From Virgibacillus_O sediminis (GTDB taxonomy: Bacteria; Bacillota; Bacilli; Bacillales; Amphibacillaceae): 64,000 bases of DNA. This document shows positions 18,376-27,617 of the stretch, one piece after another (positions within the stretch are counted from its first letter, which is position 1; every line of letters begins with the position of its first letter). A program made the position numbers and the translations under genes. The notes beneath the pieces were generated by a model. It had not been told where the DNA came from, made no database searches, and saw only the letters and a list, made by a program, of their open reading frames with translations. The stretch lies in the NCBI RefSeq assembly GCF_042643265.1, contig NZ_JBHRRZ010000012.1:62001-126000 (forward strand), given 5' to 3'.

Positions 18376-19821
18376 CTACCCCCATCCGATTGACTGGGCG
18401 ATAATAAGGGTAACGGTGGATATGCCATACCAAATTAGCACTAAGGGTATAATAAACCGCAACCACTTTACATACGAAATCCGGGCAAAGGCCAAGAATG
18501 CCATGATCAGGCCTGTTGGATAAATGATATTGCTGAATCCGTCACCAAATTGAAATGCAAGCACCGACGTTTGTCTGGTAACATCCAGCAAGTCAGATAA
18601 ACCTACCATAATCGGCATAGTGATTAACGCTTGGCCACTGCCTGACCCGACCACAAAATTAAATGATGCTTGGGCAATCATCATCATCACAGCGCTAATT
18701 TCCGCCGGCATAGAACTTACAATCTCACTAATCCCATAGATGATCGTATCCAAAATCTGACCGTTTTCTAAAATAACCGAAATAGACCGTGCCAAACCTA
18801 TGACAATTCCAGCAACGATGAATTTCTTGAATCCCTCATTAAATGTTTCCGCTATACCACTTGGTGTCATTTTGCAAATCAGTCCAAGTACGATTCCCAT
18901 GAATGCGTACCAGCCACCAATTTCGATAAAATACCAGCCCCAAACCAAAAGACCATATACCATCACTCCTAGCCCGGCAAAAAGAAAGATTAAACCAGCG
19001 AGTTGTCTTGTTGAGATCTTTTCAAGATCTGGCTCGTTATCATCAAGATACTCTCCGTCCAGTCCGTCTCCATACAAATATCCTTTAGAGGGATCTCTTT
19101 CAATTTTTCTTGCGTAGCGCCATACATACCAGATACCGACCAGCAACACAAGAGACATGACAATAACGCGCAGCCCAATACCCGAATACAACGGAAGTTC
19201 CGATATTGTTTGGGCCAGTCCTACTGTCGCCGGGGCAGTTAATGCTACTGATAACCCAGCAGAACAGCTGACAATCACAATAGCAAATGCTGTGAAACGG
19301 TCATAACCGAGCCTTAGAATTACTGGAATTAAAGCTGGAATATATATCAATGCCATTTCAAATGCGCCTGTAATTGTCGTAAAAATTCCCATAGGAATCA
19401 TTAAGGCTGGGATAACCAAAATCTTTTTCGCTTGAAATATTTTAAAGACATAGTGGATAACAATGTTAAGCAACCCTGTTTTTTCAACTACAGCAAACAG
19501 CCCACCTATCATAATACCTCCGAAAATCAATTCACCAGCCTGGACCATCCCTGTAGGTATCGCAAACAGAAGGTCAAAGGGCGTCAGCATCTCTGCATCT
19601 ATAAATTGAAAGGATTCGGGGACTACCAACATGCCGCCAGGTCGTTCCTCTCTTTCAAATGAACCACTTGGTATCAATAATGTTGCGATATACGAAAGGA
19701 TCAGCAAAGACATTAAAATTACATAGACATGTGGCATTCTAACCTTTGTTATCACATTCTCTAACTTGCTCTCTTCCCTCTCGGCTACATCATCTGTTTC
19801 TCTTTGTTTTCTTATTCCCAT
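18376..19821 (-). CDS. YfcC/DcuC-family membrane carrier
   Basis: 481 residues; ATG after AAGGAGGGAAAGG. About 12 hydrophobic segments are seen, with LIPSGSFERE, FGGIMIGGLFAVVEKTGLLN, MIPMGIFTTITGAFE and the signature FNFVVGSGSGQALITMPIMVGLSDLL, FQFGDGFSNIIYPT. This is the C4-dicarboxylate anaerobic carrier-like (PF03606) family, whose characterised members move dicarboxylates, arginine/ornithine or peptides. It lies 36 bases after an M20 amidohydrolase gene, so it more likely imports an amino-acid derivative than succinate. It is the last gene of the set. Confidence 0.88.
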   Translation of the reverse strand: MGIRKQRETDDVAEREESKLENVITKVRMPHVYVILMSLLILSYIATLLIPSGSFEREERPGGMLVVPESFQFIDAEMLTPFDLLFAIPTGMVQAGELIFGGIMIGGLFAVVEKTGLLNIVIHYVFKIFQAKKILVIPALMIPMGIFTTITGAFEMALIYIPALIPVILRLGYDRFTAFAIVIVSCSAGLSVALTAPATVGLAQTISELPLYSGIGLRVIVMSLVLLVGIWYVWRYARKIERDPSKGYLYGDGLDGEYLDDNEPDLEKISTRQLAGLIFLFAGLGVMVYGLLVWGWYFIEIGGWYAFMGIVLGLICKMTPSGIAETFNEGFKKFIVAGIVIGLARSISVILENGQILDTIIYGISEIVSSMPAEISAVMMMIAQASFNFVVGSGSGQALITMPIMVGLSDLLDVTRQTSVLAFQFGDGFSNIIYPTGLIMAFLAFARISYVKWLRFIIPLVLIWYGISTVTLIIAQSIGWG

Positions 19822-19857
19822 CCCTTTCCCTCCTTATCAGGCTACAAGCCCGCTTTT

Positions 19858-21036
19858 TTAACTGCCGAGAAATTTGAAGACAGCATGGACAAAGACTTTG
19901 ACGCCATATTCGAGTGCATCCTCATCAATATCGAATTTGGGATGATGGTGTGGATATCCAAGGCCCTTCTCCTTATTTCCTGCCCCAACGTTGAAATAAG
20001 CACCGGGAGCACTTCCTAAAAATGCCGAAAAGTCTTCCGCCCCCATTTTAGGCTTTATTACCTCTACCGTTTCGTCCCCATAGACTTCCCGGATTGTTTC
20101 TTCTATGATTTTTGTTGCATCCTCGTCATTGATCACCGCACGATACCCATGCTCATATCTCAGTTCATAGGAAGCACCATGTGCATCTGTGATCCCTTTT
20201 ACAACTCTTTCCATAAGTTCGGGCATCGACTTGGAAATGTTATCGTCAAACGTTCGAACGATCCCATTGATTTCAACGGCGTTTGAAATGACATTGCCTG
20301 CTTCCCCGCCCAGAAATTTACCGATGGAGAGAACCACACTATCCAGAGGGTCCGTGTTCCGGGAGACAATATGTTGCAAATTGGAAACCACTTGGGCCCC
20401 GATCACAATACTATCAACCGTCTGATGCGGCATTCCGCCATGACCGCCCTTGCCATTGACCGTGATCCAGAAGCCGTCCGCTGCGGCCATCATCGGCCCC
20501 GGTGCAATCCCTACTTTACCAACTTCAAGATCTGCCATGAGATGTGCGCCAATAACAAAATCAACGCCGTCCATCACACCAGCGTCCACCATTTCCTTAG
20601 CTCCACCCGGAAAATGCTCCTCCGCATGCTGGAATAGAAAGCGGACTTCCCCTTGGATTTGGTCTTTCAACCCAGACAAAACCATGGCAGTCCCAAGTAA
20701 CATGGCAGTATGTCCATCATGTCCACAAGCATGCATGACACCGGGATTATTTGAGCTGAATTCCAACCCCGTATCCTCTTCGATTGGCAGAGCATCCATA
20801 TCCGCCCGTATGGCAAGTGTTTTTCCTGGCTTTTCTCCGATCAGCCGAGCCATAACACTCGTCTTGGTCGGACGGGTAATTTCCAGATTTCCAAAAGACT
20901 GGAGCGTATCGTACACGAATTGGGATGTATTCTTTTCATCATAAGACAGTTCTGGATGTCGATGAAGTTCTCTTCTCCAATGGACTACCTCTTGTTTTAT
21001 ATCCTCTATTTTTTTGTCGATCGTTATTGTCGGCAT
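19858..21036 (-). CDS. M20 family amidohydrolase, second copy
   Basis: 392 residues; ATG after GTAGGAGGAAGAATAG. M20D metal motifs: HRHPELSYDE, RADMDALP, VMHACGHDGHTA, FQHAEEHFPGGA, KMGAEDFSAF and YPHHHPKFDIDE. It is a paralogue of the enzyme at 10955-12145 and has the same length. It probably releases an amino acid from an N-acyl or peptide substrate in the cytosol. It lies between an amino-acid symporter gene and a YfcC carrier gene, which together look like an uptake and hydrolysis set for nitrogen or carbon. Confidence 0.9.
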   Translation of the reverse strand: MPTITIDKKIEDIKQEVVHWRRELHRHPELSYDEKNTSQFVYDTLQSFGNLEITRPTKTSVMARLIGEKPGKTLAIRADMDALPIEEDTGLEFSSNNPGVMHACGHDGHTAMLLGTAMVLSGLKDQIQGEVRFLFQHAEEHFPGGAKEMVDAGVMDGVDFVIGAHLMADLEVGKVGIAPGPMMAAADGFWITVNGKGGHGGMPHQTVDSIVIGAQVVSNLQHIVSRNTDPLDSVVLSIGKFLGGEAGNVISNAVEINGIVRTFDDNISKSMPELMERVVKGITDAHGASYELRYEHGYRAVINDEDATKIIEETIREVYGDETVEVIKPKMGAEDFSAFLGSAPGAYFNVGAGNKEKGLGYPHHHPKFDIDEDALEYGVKVFVHAVFKFLGS

Positions 21037-21063
21037 CTATTCTTCCTCCTACTATTTCTTTCT

Positions 21064-21079
21064 GATGTAAGCGTTTTAC
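21064..21079 (-). promoter_or_regulatory. Possible cre (CcpA) site upstream of the second M20 gene
   Basis: ATGTAAGCGTTTTACT matches WTGNAANCGNWWNCAW at 14 of 16 positions, 28-43 bases before the start codon. Confidence 0.4.
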
Positions 21080-21150
21080 TTTACTTGGTTGGAAACCAAA
21101 CCCTTTAACACCTTCTGAGTACGATAAATGTTCCAGGGCAAAGTTTGGCA

Positions 21151-22548
21151 TCACATAACGTTCTCTTTACCATCCTCATCCTGTTTAGTGGATTTTCCAC
21201 TCTGTTTATAGTGATGAGTAAAGTAATCGGCCGTTATTTCTTTTACTTTTCCACTTAATAATAGAACGGCAATCATATTGGGAATGACGATAAATGCGAT
21301 CATGATGTCCAGTAAAGACCAAATAAGCATGATGCTTCCTGTTGAGCCAAAAATTATCGCTCCAATATAAACATAACGAGTGACGATGGATGCTTTATAC
21401 CCGAATAAATATTCGGCTTGCTTCTCCCCATAAAAGACCACCACTAGAATGGTTGTAATGGAAAAGAAGAAAATTGCAGTAGTTATGATCATGCCTGCTA
21501 CACTACTGCCAAAAACTGTCGCCATCGCTTCTACTGGCATTTGAGATGCTTGATCTGCCCCTACGGCCTTCCAAACACCTGTCGAAAGAATGATAATCGC
21601 AGTCATCGTACAAACAATGATGGTATCAAAGAAGACTTCAAAAGCACCCCAGAAACCTTGTTTTGCCGGATGTTTATTTACAGCGGTGGAGTGCGCAATC
21701 GGTGCACTTCCCATACCAGCTTCATTGGAATATAACCCTCGAGCTATCCCCCACCGGATGATGGCGGCAACTGCTGCACCTGCAAATCCCCCACTGGCAG
21801 AGATTGGGGTAAATGCATGGGTGAATATTAACTGGAATACATTCGGCACCTGATCAAGGTGGAACAAAATTACGATACATCCAGCAAAGAGATAGATCAG
21901 AGCCATAAGCGGCACTACTTTTTCCGCAAACTTTCCGATCGTTTTGATCCCGCCCACCATTACGGCGATAATAATTGTACTGATCAATAATCCGATTACA
22001 ATGTTCGGGATGTTAAAGGAACCGTTGATTATACCAGCCAATGAATTAGACTGAACGGAAGCACTGGCGAACACGAATACCACTTGGACAGCAGCAAACA
22101 GTACAGCCAGCCACTTCCAGCCCAATCCCTTGTCGATATAATACATAGGCCCTCCGACAAATTCACCCTTTTCATTTCTTTGGCGGTATTTCAAACCAAG
22201 TACTACTTCTGCATATTTCGTTGCCATTCCAATTAATGCGACCATCCACATCCAAAATATGGCACCTGGGCCTCCGAGCGCAATGGCAAGAGGAACCCCT
22301 ACTATATTGGCAGCACCTATAGAGGAAGCCAGCGCACTTGATGCTGCCTGAAATGGAGTGACCGTACCTTCCCCATCCGCTTTTTTAAACATACTGCCCA
22401 CCGTCGTTTTAACTATATGAGGGAAATATTTAAACTGGAAAAATCCCAGCTTGATTGTTAAAAAAACGCCTCCTCCCACAAGCAATAACATCAATGGTAT
22501 GCTTATAATTTCTGAGACTTCAGCGATCACACCCATTAATTGATCCAA
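21151..22548 (-). CDS. Sodium/alanine (glycine) symporter, AGCS family
   Basis: 465 residues from a TTG at 22548 (after TAGGAGTGATTTT); the upstream ATG at 22590 has no ribosome site. About 11 membrane helices. Signatures: GGVFLTIKLGFFQFKYFP, GEGTVTPFQAASSALASSIGAANIVGVPLAIALGGPGAIFWMW and SNEAGMGSAPIAHS. The family imports small neutral amino acids (Ala, Gly) with Na+. It lies between the YtcJ-like amidohydrolase and M20 amidohydrolase genes, so it may take up a free amino acid or a product of those enzymes. Confidence 0.92.
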   Translation of the reverse strand: MDQLMGVIAEVSEIISIPLMLLLVGGGVFLTIKLGFFQFKYFPHIVKTTVGSMFKKADGEGTVTPFQAASSALASSIGAANIVGVPLAIALGGPGAIFWMWMVALIGMATKYAEVVLGLKYRQRNEKGEFVGGPMYYIDKGLGWKWLAVLFAAVQVVFVFASASVQSNSLAGIINGSFNIPNIVIGLLISTIIIAVMVGGIKTIGKFAEKVVPLMALIYLFAGCIVILFHLDQVPNVFQLIFTHAFTPISASGGFAGAAVAAIIRWGIARGLYSNEAGMGSAPIAHSTAVNKHPAKQGFWGAFEVFFDTIIVCTMTAIIILSTGVWKAVGADQASQMPVEAMATVFGSSVAGMIITTAIFFFSITTILVVVFYGEKQAEYLFGYKASIVTRYVYIGAIIFGSTGSIMLIWSLLDIMIAFIVIPNMIAVLLLSGKVKEITADYFTHHYKQSGKSTKQDEDGKENVM

Positions 22549-22705
22549 AAAATCACTCCTAGTTTCAAATCCGCTCAACCTGACTCCCAATCAACGTATG
22601 CACTGTTGGTACGAACCACCTTGGAAAGCGCTTAACTTTCTCTTTACAGGAAGTGGTTGCTGCTAGTCTATGAACGTTCATCTTAAACTCTCCTGAACTA
22701 TTTAG

Positions 22706-24316
22706 TCAGAGAACTCTCTTTTTGATGAACGCACTTACACCACCCATATAGGTTTCAATCACTTGTACATCAGCAATTTTGTCGGCATCCATTTCCAAAA
22801 TGTCCTGATCCAGTACAATGAAATCCGCATGATAGCCGGGAGCAAGTTGCCCAACGTCTGGTATTCTAGTAATTTCCTGCGCACTTCTTGTGTATAATGT
22901 AATGGCCGTTTCCACATCAATTTGCTCGTCTTGCCCAGTCTCTTCTCCATTATAAGCCTTCCGCGTTACAGCAGACTGTATACCGACAAAAGGATTCACC
23001 GGGTCCGCCCATGCTGTTGCAGGGGCATCGGAAGATAGTGCTACTTTTATACCTGCTTCCAACATGGATTTGACTGGATAAGACCGTTTTGTCCGAGCAA
23101 TTCCCAGGTTGTTCACGTAACTCTCAATTTCCGCAAAAATAAAAACAGGTTGCGGAACAAACGCAATGCCAGCTGATGCTGCTCTTTCAAGTGCTTGCTT
23201 TGTTGGTAATGTAGCATGTTCAATCCGGATTGACGGTCCATCATTGATCCAACCCTCTTGATCCTGAAAAGTATCTAGAATCAAATTTATTGCCTGCTCA
23301 CCCATGGCATGTACAATTAACTGTATATCGTATCGCTTAGCCGCTTCTGCTGCCGCCAGCAATTCCTCCTTACTGGTTGTTGGAATACCATAATTCTCTT
23401 TTTTCCCGCCAATATATGGTTCGTCAATCCAAGCTGTCTGACCGGAAATACTACCATCGGCAAATAGCTTGATCCCACCTATGTGAACCTGCTCCTCCCT
23501 ATTTAACTTAGAATCCAAATCTTCAAGTTTCTTAAAGTCTTCCCAAGCATAGTAGACCACAGTTCGCTGGTTTAAGCCTTTTTGACTCGCTTCTTTGTAG
23601 ATATCCAGATAATCAACCGGCTTATTATGCGCTAATAGTTCAGTGATCCCTGTAATACCGTGTGCCAATAATTCAGGACTAAGCTCGGCGACACTAGCAG
23701 CATTTTCATCAAGGGTTTTTGTAGACTTCAAACTTAATACTAGTTCTCTCGCACTTTCCCGTAAAATCCCTGTCGGTTCTCCATTTTCGTCACGGTCGAT
23801 TTTACCGCCTGCTGGATCCTTTGTATTTTTATCAATACCTGCGAGTTTCAAGGCTATGCTATTCACTGAAATAATGTGCCCACATGTACGGGTCATTACC
23901 ACAGGAACATCTTGGGCGCCTTTGTCTAAATCATAGCGGTTTGGAGCGCGTCCTTCAGCAAGTTTCCCTTCATCATAGCCCCAGCTTTCCACCCATTTGT
24001 CTCCACCTTGCAGCTCACGTTGCTTGCGTATCTTCCCGATTAGATCTGAAATGGAACGGACGCTTGGCAAAGTACTCGCAAATTGCTTGGAGGTATCTGC
24101 CAAGAACAAGGGATGTAAATGGGCATCAATAAAACCCGGAAGCACACGACGACCGTTCAAATCTATCCATTCACCAGTGATATCCTCTAATTCATCCTTC
24201 TCCCCAACCCACGCAATCCGTCCATCCTTAACAACCATGGCAGTCGCATTAGGAGTTTTCGAATTGGCTGTAAATATTTTTCCATTATAAAAAATGTAGG
24301 CTCCTGATGTACTCAT
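22706..24316 (-). CDS. YtcJ-like metal-dependent amidohydrolase (Amidohydro_3)
   Basis: 536 residues from the ATG at 24316 after GGGAGGAATACAT; a frame to 24373 runs back through the promoter. Motifs of the family: LPGFIDAHLHPLF (two metal-binding His), TRTCGHIISVNS, IKLFADGSISGQTAW, QLIVHAMGEQAI, IRIEHATL and ALSSDAPAT (catalytic Asp). The substrate of YtcJ-type proteins is mostly unknown; characterised relatives act on N-formyl or cyclic amides. A sigma-54 promoter lies 50-65 bases upstream and two sigma-54 activators are encoded next to it, linking it to nitrogen or amino-acid catabolism. Confidence 0.9.
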   Translation of the reverse strand: MSTSGAYIFYNGKIFTANSKTPNATAMVVKDGRIAWVGEKDELEDITGEWIDLNGRRVLPGFIDAHLHPLFLADTSKQFASTLPSVRSISDLIGKIRKQRELQGGDKWVESWGYDEGKLAEGRAPNRYDLDKGAQDVPVVMTRTCGHIISVNSIALKLAGIDKNTKDPAGGKIDRDENGEPTGILRESARELVLSLKSTKTLDENAASVAELSPELLAHGITGITELLAHNKPVDYLDIYKEASQKGLNQRTVVYYAWEDFKKLEDLDSKLNREEQVHIGGIKLFADGSISGQTAWIDEPYIGGKKENYGIPTTSKEELLAAAEAAKRYDIQLIVHAMGEQAINLILDTFQDQEGWINDGPSIRIEHATLPTKQALERAASAGIAFVPQPVFIFAEIESYVNNLGIARTKRSYPVKSMLEAGIKVALSSDAPATAWADPVNPFVGIQSAVTRKAYNGEETGQDEQIDVETAITLYTRSAQEITRIPDVGQLAPGYHADFIVLDQDILEMDADKIADVQVIETYMGGVSAFIKKRVL

Positions 24317-24364
24317 ATGTATTCCTCCCTGATATTTGATAATTCTGTCATGCAGAAATACATA

Positions 24365-24380
24365 TGCAAACATTATGCCA
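24365..24380 (-). promoter_or_regulatory. Sigma-54 (-24/-12) promoter of the amidohydrolase gene
   Basis: On the minus strand TGGCAT-AATGT-TTGCA, against consensus TGGCAC-N5-TTGCW (one mismatch), 49 bases before the start codon. The adjacent gene encodes a sigma-54 activator. Confidence 0.85.
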
Positions 24381-24416
24381 ACTTCAGATCCTATGATGAT
24401 TAGTCTGAATGAGATG

Positions 24417-24477
24417 GCGTTCCAACCGCTCTAGACGTGACATTTCAACAGATTTTTCTGAAGAACAGCATTCCAAC
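24417..24477 (-). promoter_or_regulatory. Candidate activator-binding repeats upstream of the sigma-54 promoter
   Basis: On the minus strand GTTGGAATGC (24468-24477), GTTGAAATGT (24440-24449) and GTTGGAACGC (24417-24426) lie about 40-100 bases upstream of the -24/-12 element. They may be the enhancer sites of the neighbouring activator. Inference only. Confidence 0.35.
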
Positions 24478-24503
24478 AATTCTTTACAGTCTTTTCGCCC
24501 ATA

Positions 24504-24529
24504 GAAAAAAGGGGGAAATTTTTCCCCCT
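24504..24529 (-). terminator. Terminator of the first sigma-54 activator gene
   Basis: AGGGGGAA pairs with TTCCCCCT around a 4-base loop; the minus strand continues TTTTTTCT. It lies 17 bases after the stop. Confidence 0.85.
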
Positions 24530-24545
24530 CTAAGTAAAAATTTTT

Positions 24546-25925
24546 TTACCTTAATCCATACTTTTTTAGTTTGTATTTTAGGGACTGCTTGGATATTCCT
24601 AACTGCCTTGCTGTTTTTGCAAGGACCCCGCCCTCTTCCTTAATTGCCTTGTAGATTATTTCTTTTTCATAGTTTTCCACATCCGTCTTCAACGAATATC
24701 CCTCCGTTGGCTGGGATGCATCTGTGATCTTTTGCGAAGTTCCTTTCCCATTTTTAATCCTGTTAGGAATATCATCCATCGTTATTCTATTAGAAGAAAC
24801 AAAGTTATAGGCGGTTTCGATTGCATTTCTGAATTCCCTTACATTTCCCGGCCAGCTATACCGATTGAAACAATCTATAACTTCCTGCTCGACACTATCA
24901 ATGGACATATTCATATTGCTATTGAAAAAGTCCAGGTAATACCTCAGCAATACCTCTATATCTTCTCTTCTATCCTTTAATTCCGGCAGATCAATCTGCA
25001 CCACACTCAATCTGTAAAAAAGATCTTCTCTAAAGTTTTTCTCTACCACTAAGTTATAGGGATCCTCATTTGTCGCTGAAATCAAGCGGATATCCAGGTC
25101 AATATTTCTGCTTCCACCCAGCCTCCTGATCCGCTTCTCCTCAATGGCTTTTAATAGTTTTACTTGAAGATGCATATCCAATGAATTTATTTCATCTAAA
25201 AATAGGGTCCCGCCCTCTGCTTGCTCAAATAGACCCGCCATATTCTCAGCCCCTGTGAAACTCCCCTTGACCGTTCCAAATAAAGTACTCTCCATCAAAT
25301 TTTGTGGGATAGTCGAGCAATTCAAAGATAGGAATGGCTTCGTATAGCGATCACTCAGATTATGTATAGCTTGGGCAACAATCTCTTTTCCCGTTCCTGT
25401 TTTCCCGTGAACAAGGACAGAAGAATTGGTCTTGGCAATTTTTTTAATTCTATCCTTGATTTTATTCATGGTTGGATTTTTTGATATCAGATCATCTATC
25501 GTAAATATCGTATTATTTTTGCGAAAGATTTTATGGGTTGCATACTTCTCCAATGACTGGATATTTTCTTTTTTAAAATATCGTTTCGAAAATTCAATAG
25601 CACCAATCATCCTATCGTTATCTTCTATTGGGAAAGTAGAACTATATGATTCGATTTTACTGCCAATCCTAGTGACCATCTCCTGCCTGCAATTTAATAA
25701 TGGAGTTTTATTCTTCAATACTGTCATGATCGTACTGTTCTCGTGGGAGAGGTTCGTATAAAAGGAGGTCACATGCTTGCCGATAATTACCTCTGGCCAT
25801 GGTCCCAGCTCCTTTAGTACGTTCAAATCAGCCACATCATAAAAACTAACGTATCCCTTTTCATCTGTAATCAGTACATTGTCATAATCGGACAGGTTGT
25901 TAAAATGCTGTATATCTAGTTCCAA
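24546..25925 (-). CDS. Sigma-54-dependent activator, RocR-like (divergent sensor)
   Basis: 459 residues from a TTG at 25925 with the strong site AGGAGGAGAGCAGT; an in-frame TTG at 25979 is weaker. The N-terminal about 120 residues form a divergent PAS-like sensor (DYDNVLITDEKG). The AAA+ domain (about 145-370) has Walker A GKTGTGKE, the sigma-54 contact loop GSFTGA (normally GAFTGA), Walker B GTLFLDEIN and the arginine finger region FREDLFYRLSV. A Fis-type helix-turn-helix ends the protein (ARQLGISKQSLKYKLKKYG). It activates sigma-54 promoters by ATP hydrolysis. The nearest target is the amidohydrolase operon just downstream. The Ala-to-Ser change in the GAFTGA loop is tolerated in some activators. 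Confidence 0.9.
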   Translation of the reverse strand: MELDIQHFNNLSDYDNVLITDEKGYVSFYDVADLNVLKELGPWPEVIIGKHVTSFYTNLSHENSTIMTVLKNKTPLLNCRQEMVTRIGSKIESYSSTFPIEDNDRMIGAIEFSKRYFKKENIQSLEKYATHKIFRKNNTIFTIDDLISKNPTMNKIKDRIKKIAKTNSSVLVHGKTGTGKEIVAQAIHNLSDRYTKPFLSLNCSTIPQNLMESTLFGTVKGSFTGAENMAGLFEQAEGGTLFLDEINSLDMHLQVKLLKAIEEKRIRRLGGSRNIDLDIRLISATNEDPYNLVVEKNFREDLFYRLSVVQIDLPELKDRREDIEVLLRYYLDFFNSNMNMSIDSVEQEVIDCFNRYSWPGNVREFRNAIETAYNFVSSNRITMDDIPNRIKNGKGTSQKITDASQPTEGYSLKTDVENYEKEIIYKAIKEEGGVLAKTARQLGISKQSLKYKLKKYGLR

Positions 25926-26002
25926 ACTGCTCTCCTCCTGTCTAAATTGCTGTTCTTTTATATAAACCATAACAGCCAAGTCAACCTCATAAAGGTCAAA
26001 AA

Positions 26003-27406
26003 TTATAACCCGAATTTCTTTATCCGATATTGTAAGCTTTGTCTACTGATGCAAAGGATTTTTGCAGTGCGCGAAATATTATAATCATTTTCTTCTAAAA
26101 CTTGCTGAACATATAACTTCTCCGCCTCTTGCACTTTCTCACGTAAAGGTGTAGATTCTCCGCCCAACCCTGCGATGTCTTGTATATCCTTTTGGTAGGA
26201 TTCTTTATGGTATTTTTTTCGAAGACTGACAGGGAGATTCTGTACGTGAATGATGTCTTCATCCATAATCAGATTCATGGTCCCTTCGATTGTATGCTCC
26301 AACTCCCTCACGTTGCCTGGCCAATCATGTTGAGAAAGCAATTGCATGGCTTCATTACTGAGTTTCTTCACATTCATGTGGAATAAAGCATTATATTTAT
26401 TGATAAAACGTTGAGAAAGCAACTGTAGATCCTTCTTTCTATTACGCAAAGGAGGAATAAATAATGTTACGACACTGAGACGATAATAGAGGTCTTTTCG
26501 CAAACGGTCATTGGCAATAGCATCGACAGGGTCCTCATTGATGGTGGCAATAATTCGTACATCCACTTCTTTATCTTTCATATCTCCCACTCTTCTGATC
26601 GTTTTCTCTTGGATGACTCGTAGAAGCTTTGCTTGAAGTGATGGGGCTAATGAATTGATCTCGTCCAGCAACAGGGTTCCTCCATCCGCTTGCTCGAATA
26701 AGCCCGGCCTATCCACAGCCCCGGTGAATGCCCCCTTTTTGGTACCGAATAATAGACTTTCCATCAAGCTCTCTGGTATCGCTGCACAGTTTTGCGAGAG
26801 GAAGGTCGCCCCAGACCGGCTGCTGCCGTTATGTATGCTCTGTGCAAATAATTCCTTCCCTGTTCCAGTCTCCCCAACAATCAGCACAGAAGAAGATGTG
26901 CGGGTTGCTCTTTTGGACTCTTCGATAACGGATTTTATGCTCTCACTTTCACCGATTATCTGGTCAAAGGTGAATTTTGTGTTCTGTTTACGAAGGACAT
27001 TTTCCTTAATCACTCGCTCAAGTTGGGTAATATCTTTTGCAATCTCAACGGCTCCCGTAATATTGCCTTGATTTAAGATGGGAAAGGAATCGTTAATTGT
27101 TGTAATTTCCTTCCCTTTATTATTAAAATACGTTTGCTTCACGTTCTTCGTGCTTTTGCCCTCTTTTAATGCTCTGACCAGGGTACTGTGCTGTTTATCA
27201 TGGAACCTGAAGACCTCCAATAATTCCTTGCCAAGGACATCCTCACCTTTCATCGACTCTATCTCCATCATCTTTCTGTTGTAAACAATGGTTTTTCCCT
27301 TTTCGTTTATCACATGGATTCCTACATCCAATTCATCCAGCAGATTTTTATACAATTCATTCATGAGCAGGTGATGTTCCATACCATGTGGCAGATTCAA
27401 TTCCAT
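26003..27406 (-). CDS. rocR: Sigma-54-dependent activator of arginine/ornithine catabolism (RocR type)
   Basis: 467 residues from the ATG at 27406, after ACGGGGGGATCTT. A PAS domain (about 15-120; DVGIHVINEKGKTIVYN) is followed by an AAA+ domain with GETGTGKE, intact GAFTGA and GTLLLDEINS, and a Fis-type HTH (AKILCISRQSLQYRIKKFG). It is divergent from rocA, with a -24/-12 promoter and two RocR-type inverted repeats between them. In Bacillus subtilis RocR senses ornithine or citrulline and activates rocABC and rocDEF. Position and target sites support the same role. The adjacent paralogue is in the same orientation, 77 bases downstream. Confidence 0.88.
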   Translation of the reverse strand: MELNLPHGMEHHLLMNELYKNLLDELDVGIHVINEKGKTIVYNRKMMEIESMKGEDVLGKELLEVFRFHDKQHSTLVRALKEGKSTKNVKQTYFNNKGKEITTINDSFPILNQGNITGAVEIAKDITQLERVIKENVLRKQNTKFTFDQIIGESESIKSVIEESKRATRTSSSVLIVGETGTGKELFAQSIHNGSSRSGATFLSQNCAAIPESLMESLLFGTKKGAFTGAVDRPGLFEQADGGTLLLDEINSLAPSLQAKLLRVIQEKTIRRVGDMKDKEVDVRIIATINEDPVDAIANDRLRKDLYYRLSVVTLFIPPLRNRKKDLQLLSQRFINKYNALFHMNVKKLSNEAMQLLSQHDWPGNVRELEHTIEGTMNLIMDEDIIHVQNLPVSLRKKYHKESYQKDIQDIAGLGGESTPLREKVQEAEKLYVQQVLEENDYNISRTAKILCISRQSLQYRIKKFGL

Positions 27407-27451
27407 AAGATCCCCCCGTTCATCGTTCATTCTAATGGAAAATTAGGTAAA

Positions 27452-27470
27452 GTGCAAAAATTGATTGCAC
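27452..27470 (+). promoter_or_regulatory. RocR-type upstream activating site 1
   Basis: GTGCAA-N7-TTGCAC inverted repeat (within TGCAAAAATTGATTGCA), centred about 130 bases before the predicted rocA transcription start. Confidence 0.65.
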
Positions 27471-27498
27471 CACTTCTTAGCGTTTTACCTAATAATAA

Positions 27499-27513
27499 GC
27501 AAAATAATTTTGC
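27499..27513 (+). promoter_or_regulatory. RocR-type upstream activating site 2
   Basis: GCAAAATaATTTTGC, a perfect 7-bp inverted repeat around one base, very close to the known RocR site of Bacillus subtilis. It is centred 45 bases downstream of the first site and about 85 bases before the transcription start. Confidence 0.8.
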
Positions 27514-27565
27514 ATCCATTTACTCCATCGAACAGGGAATGCTGTCCTATCAACATTCATATTCT

Positions 27566-27581
27566 TGGCATGATTTTTGCA
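27566..27581 (+). promoter_or_regulatory. Sigma-54 (-24/-12) promoter of the roc operon
   Basis: TGGCAT-GATTT-TTGCA, one mismatch from TGGCAC-N5-TTGCW, 36 bases before the rocA start codon. Confidence 0.9.
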
Positions 27582-27617
27582 AGTAGAAGGGTGAAATAAA
27601 TTATTGGAGGGGATACC

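Noticed and set aside
22618..22640. AAGCGCTT palindrome upstream of the AGCS symporter as a cre site
   Set aside because: Spacing of the conserved bases does not fit WTGNAANCGNWWNCAW.
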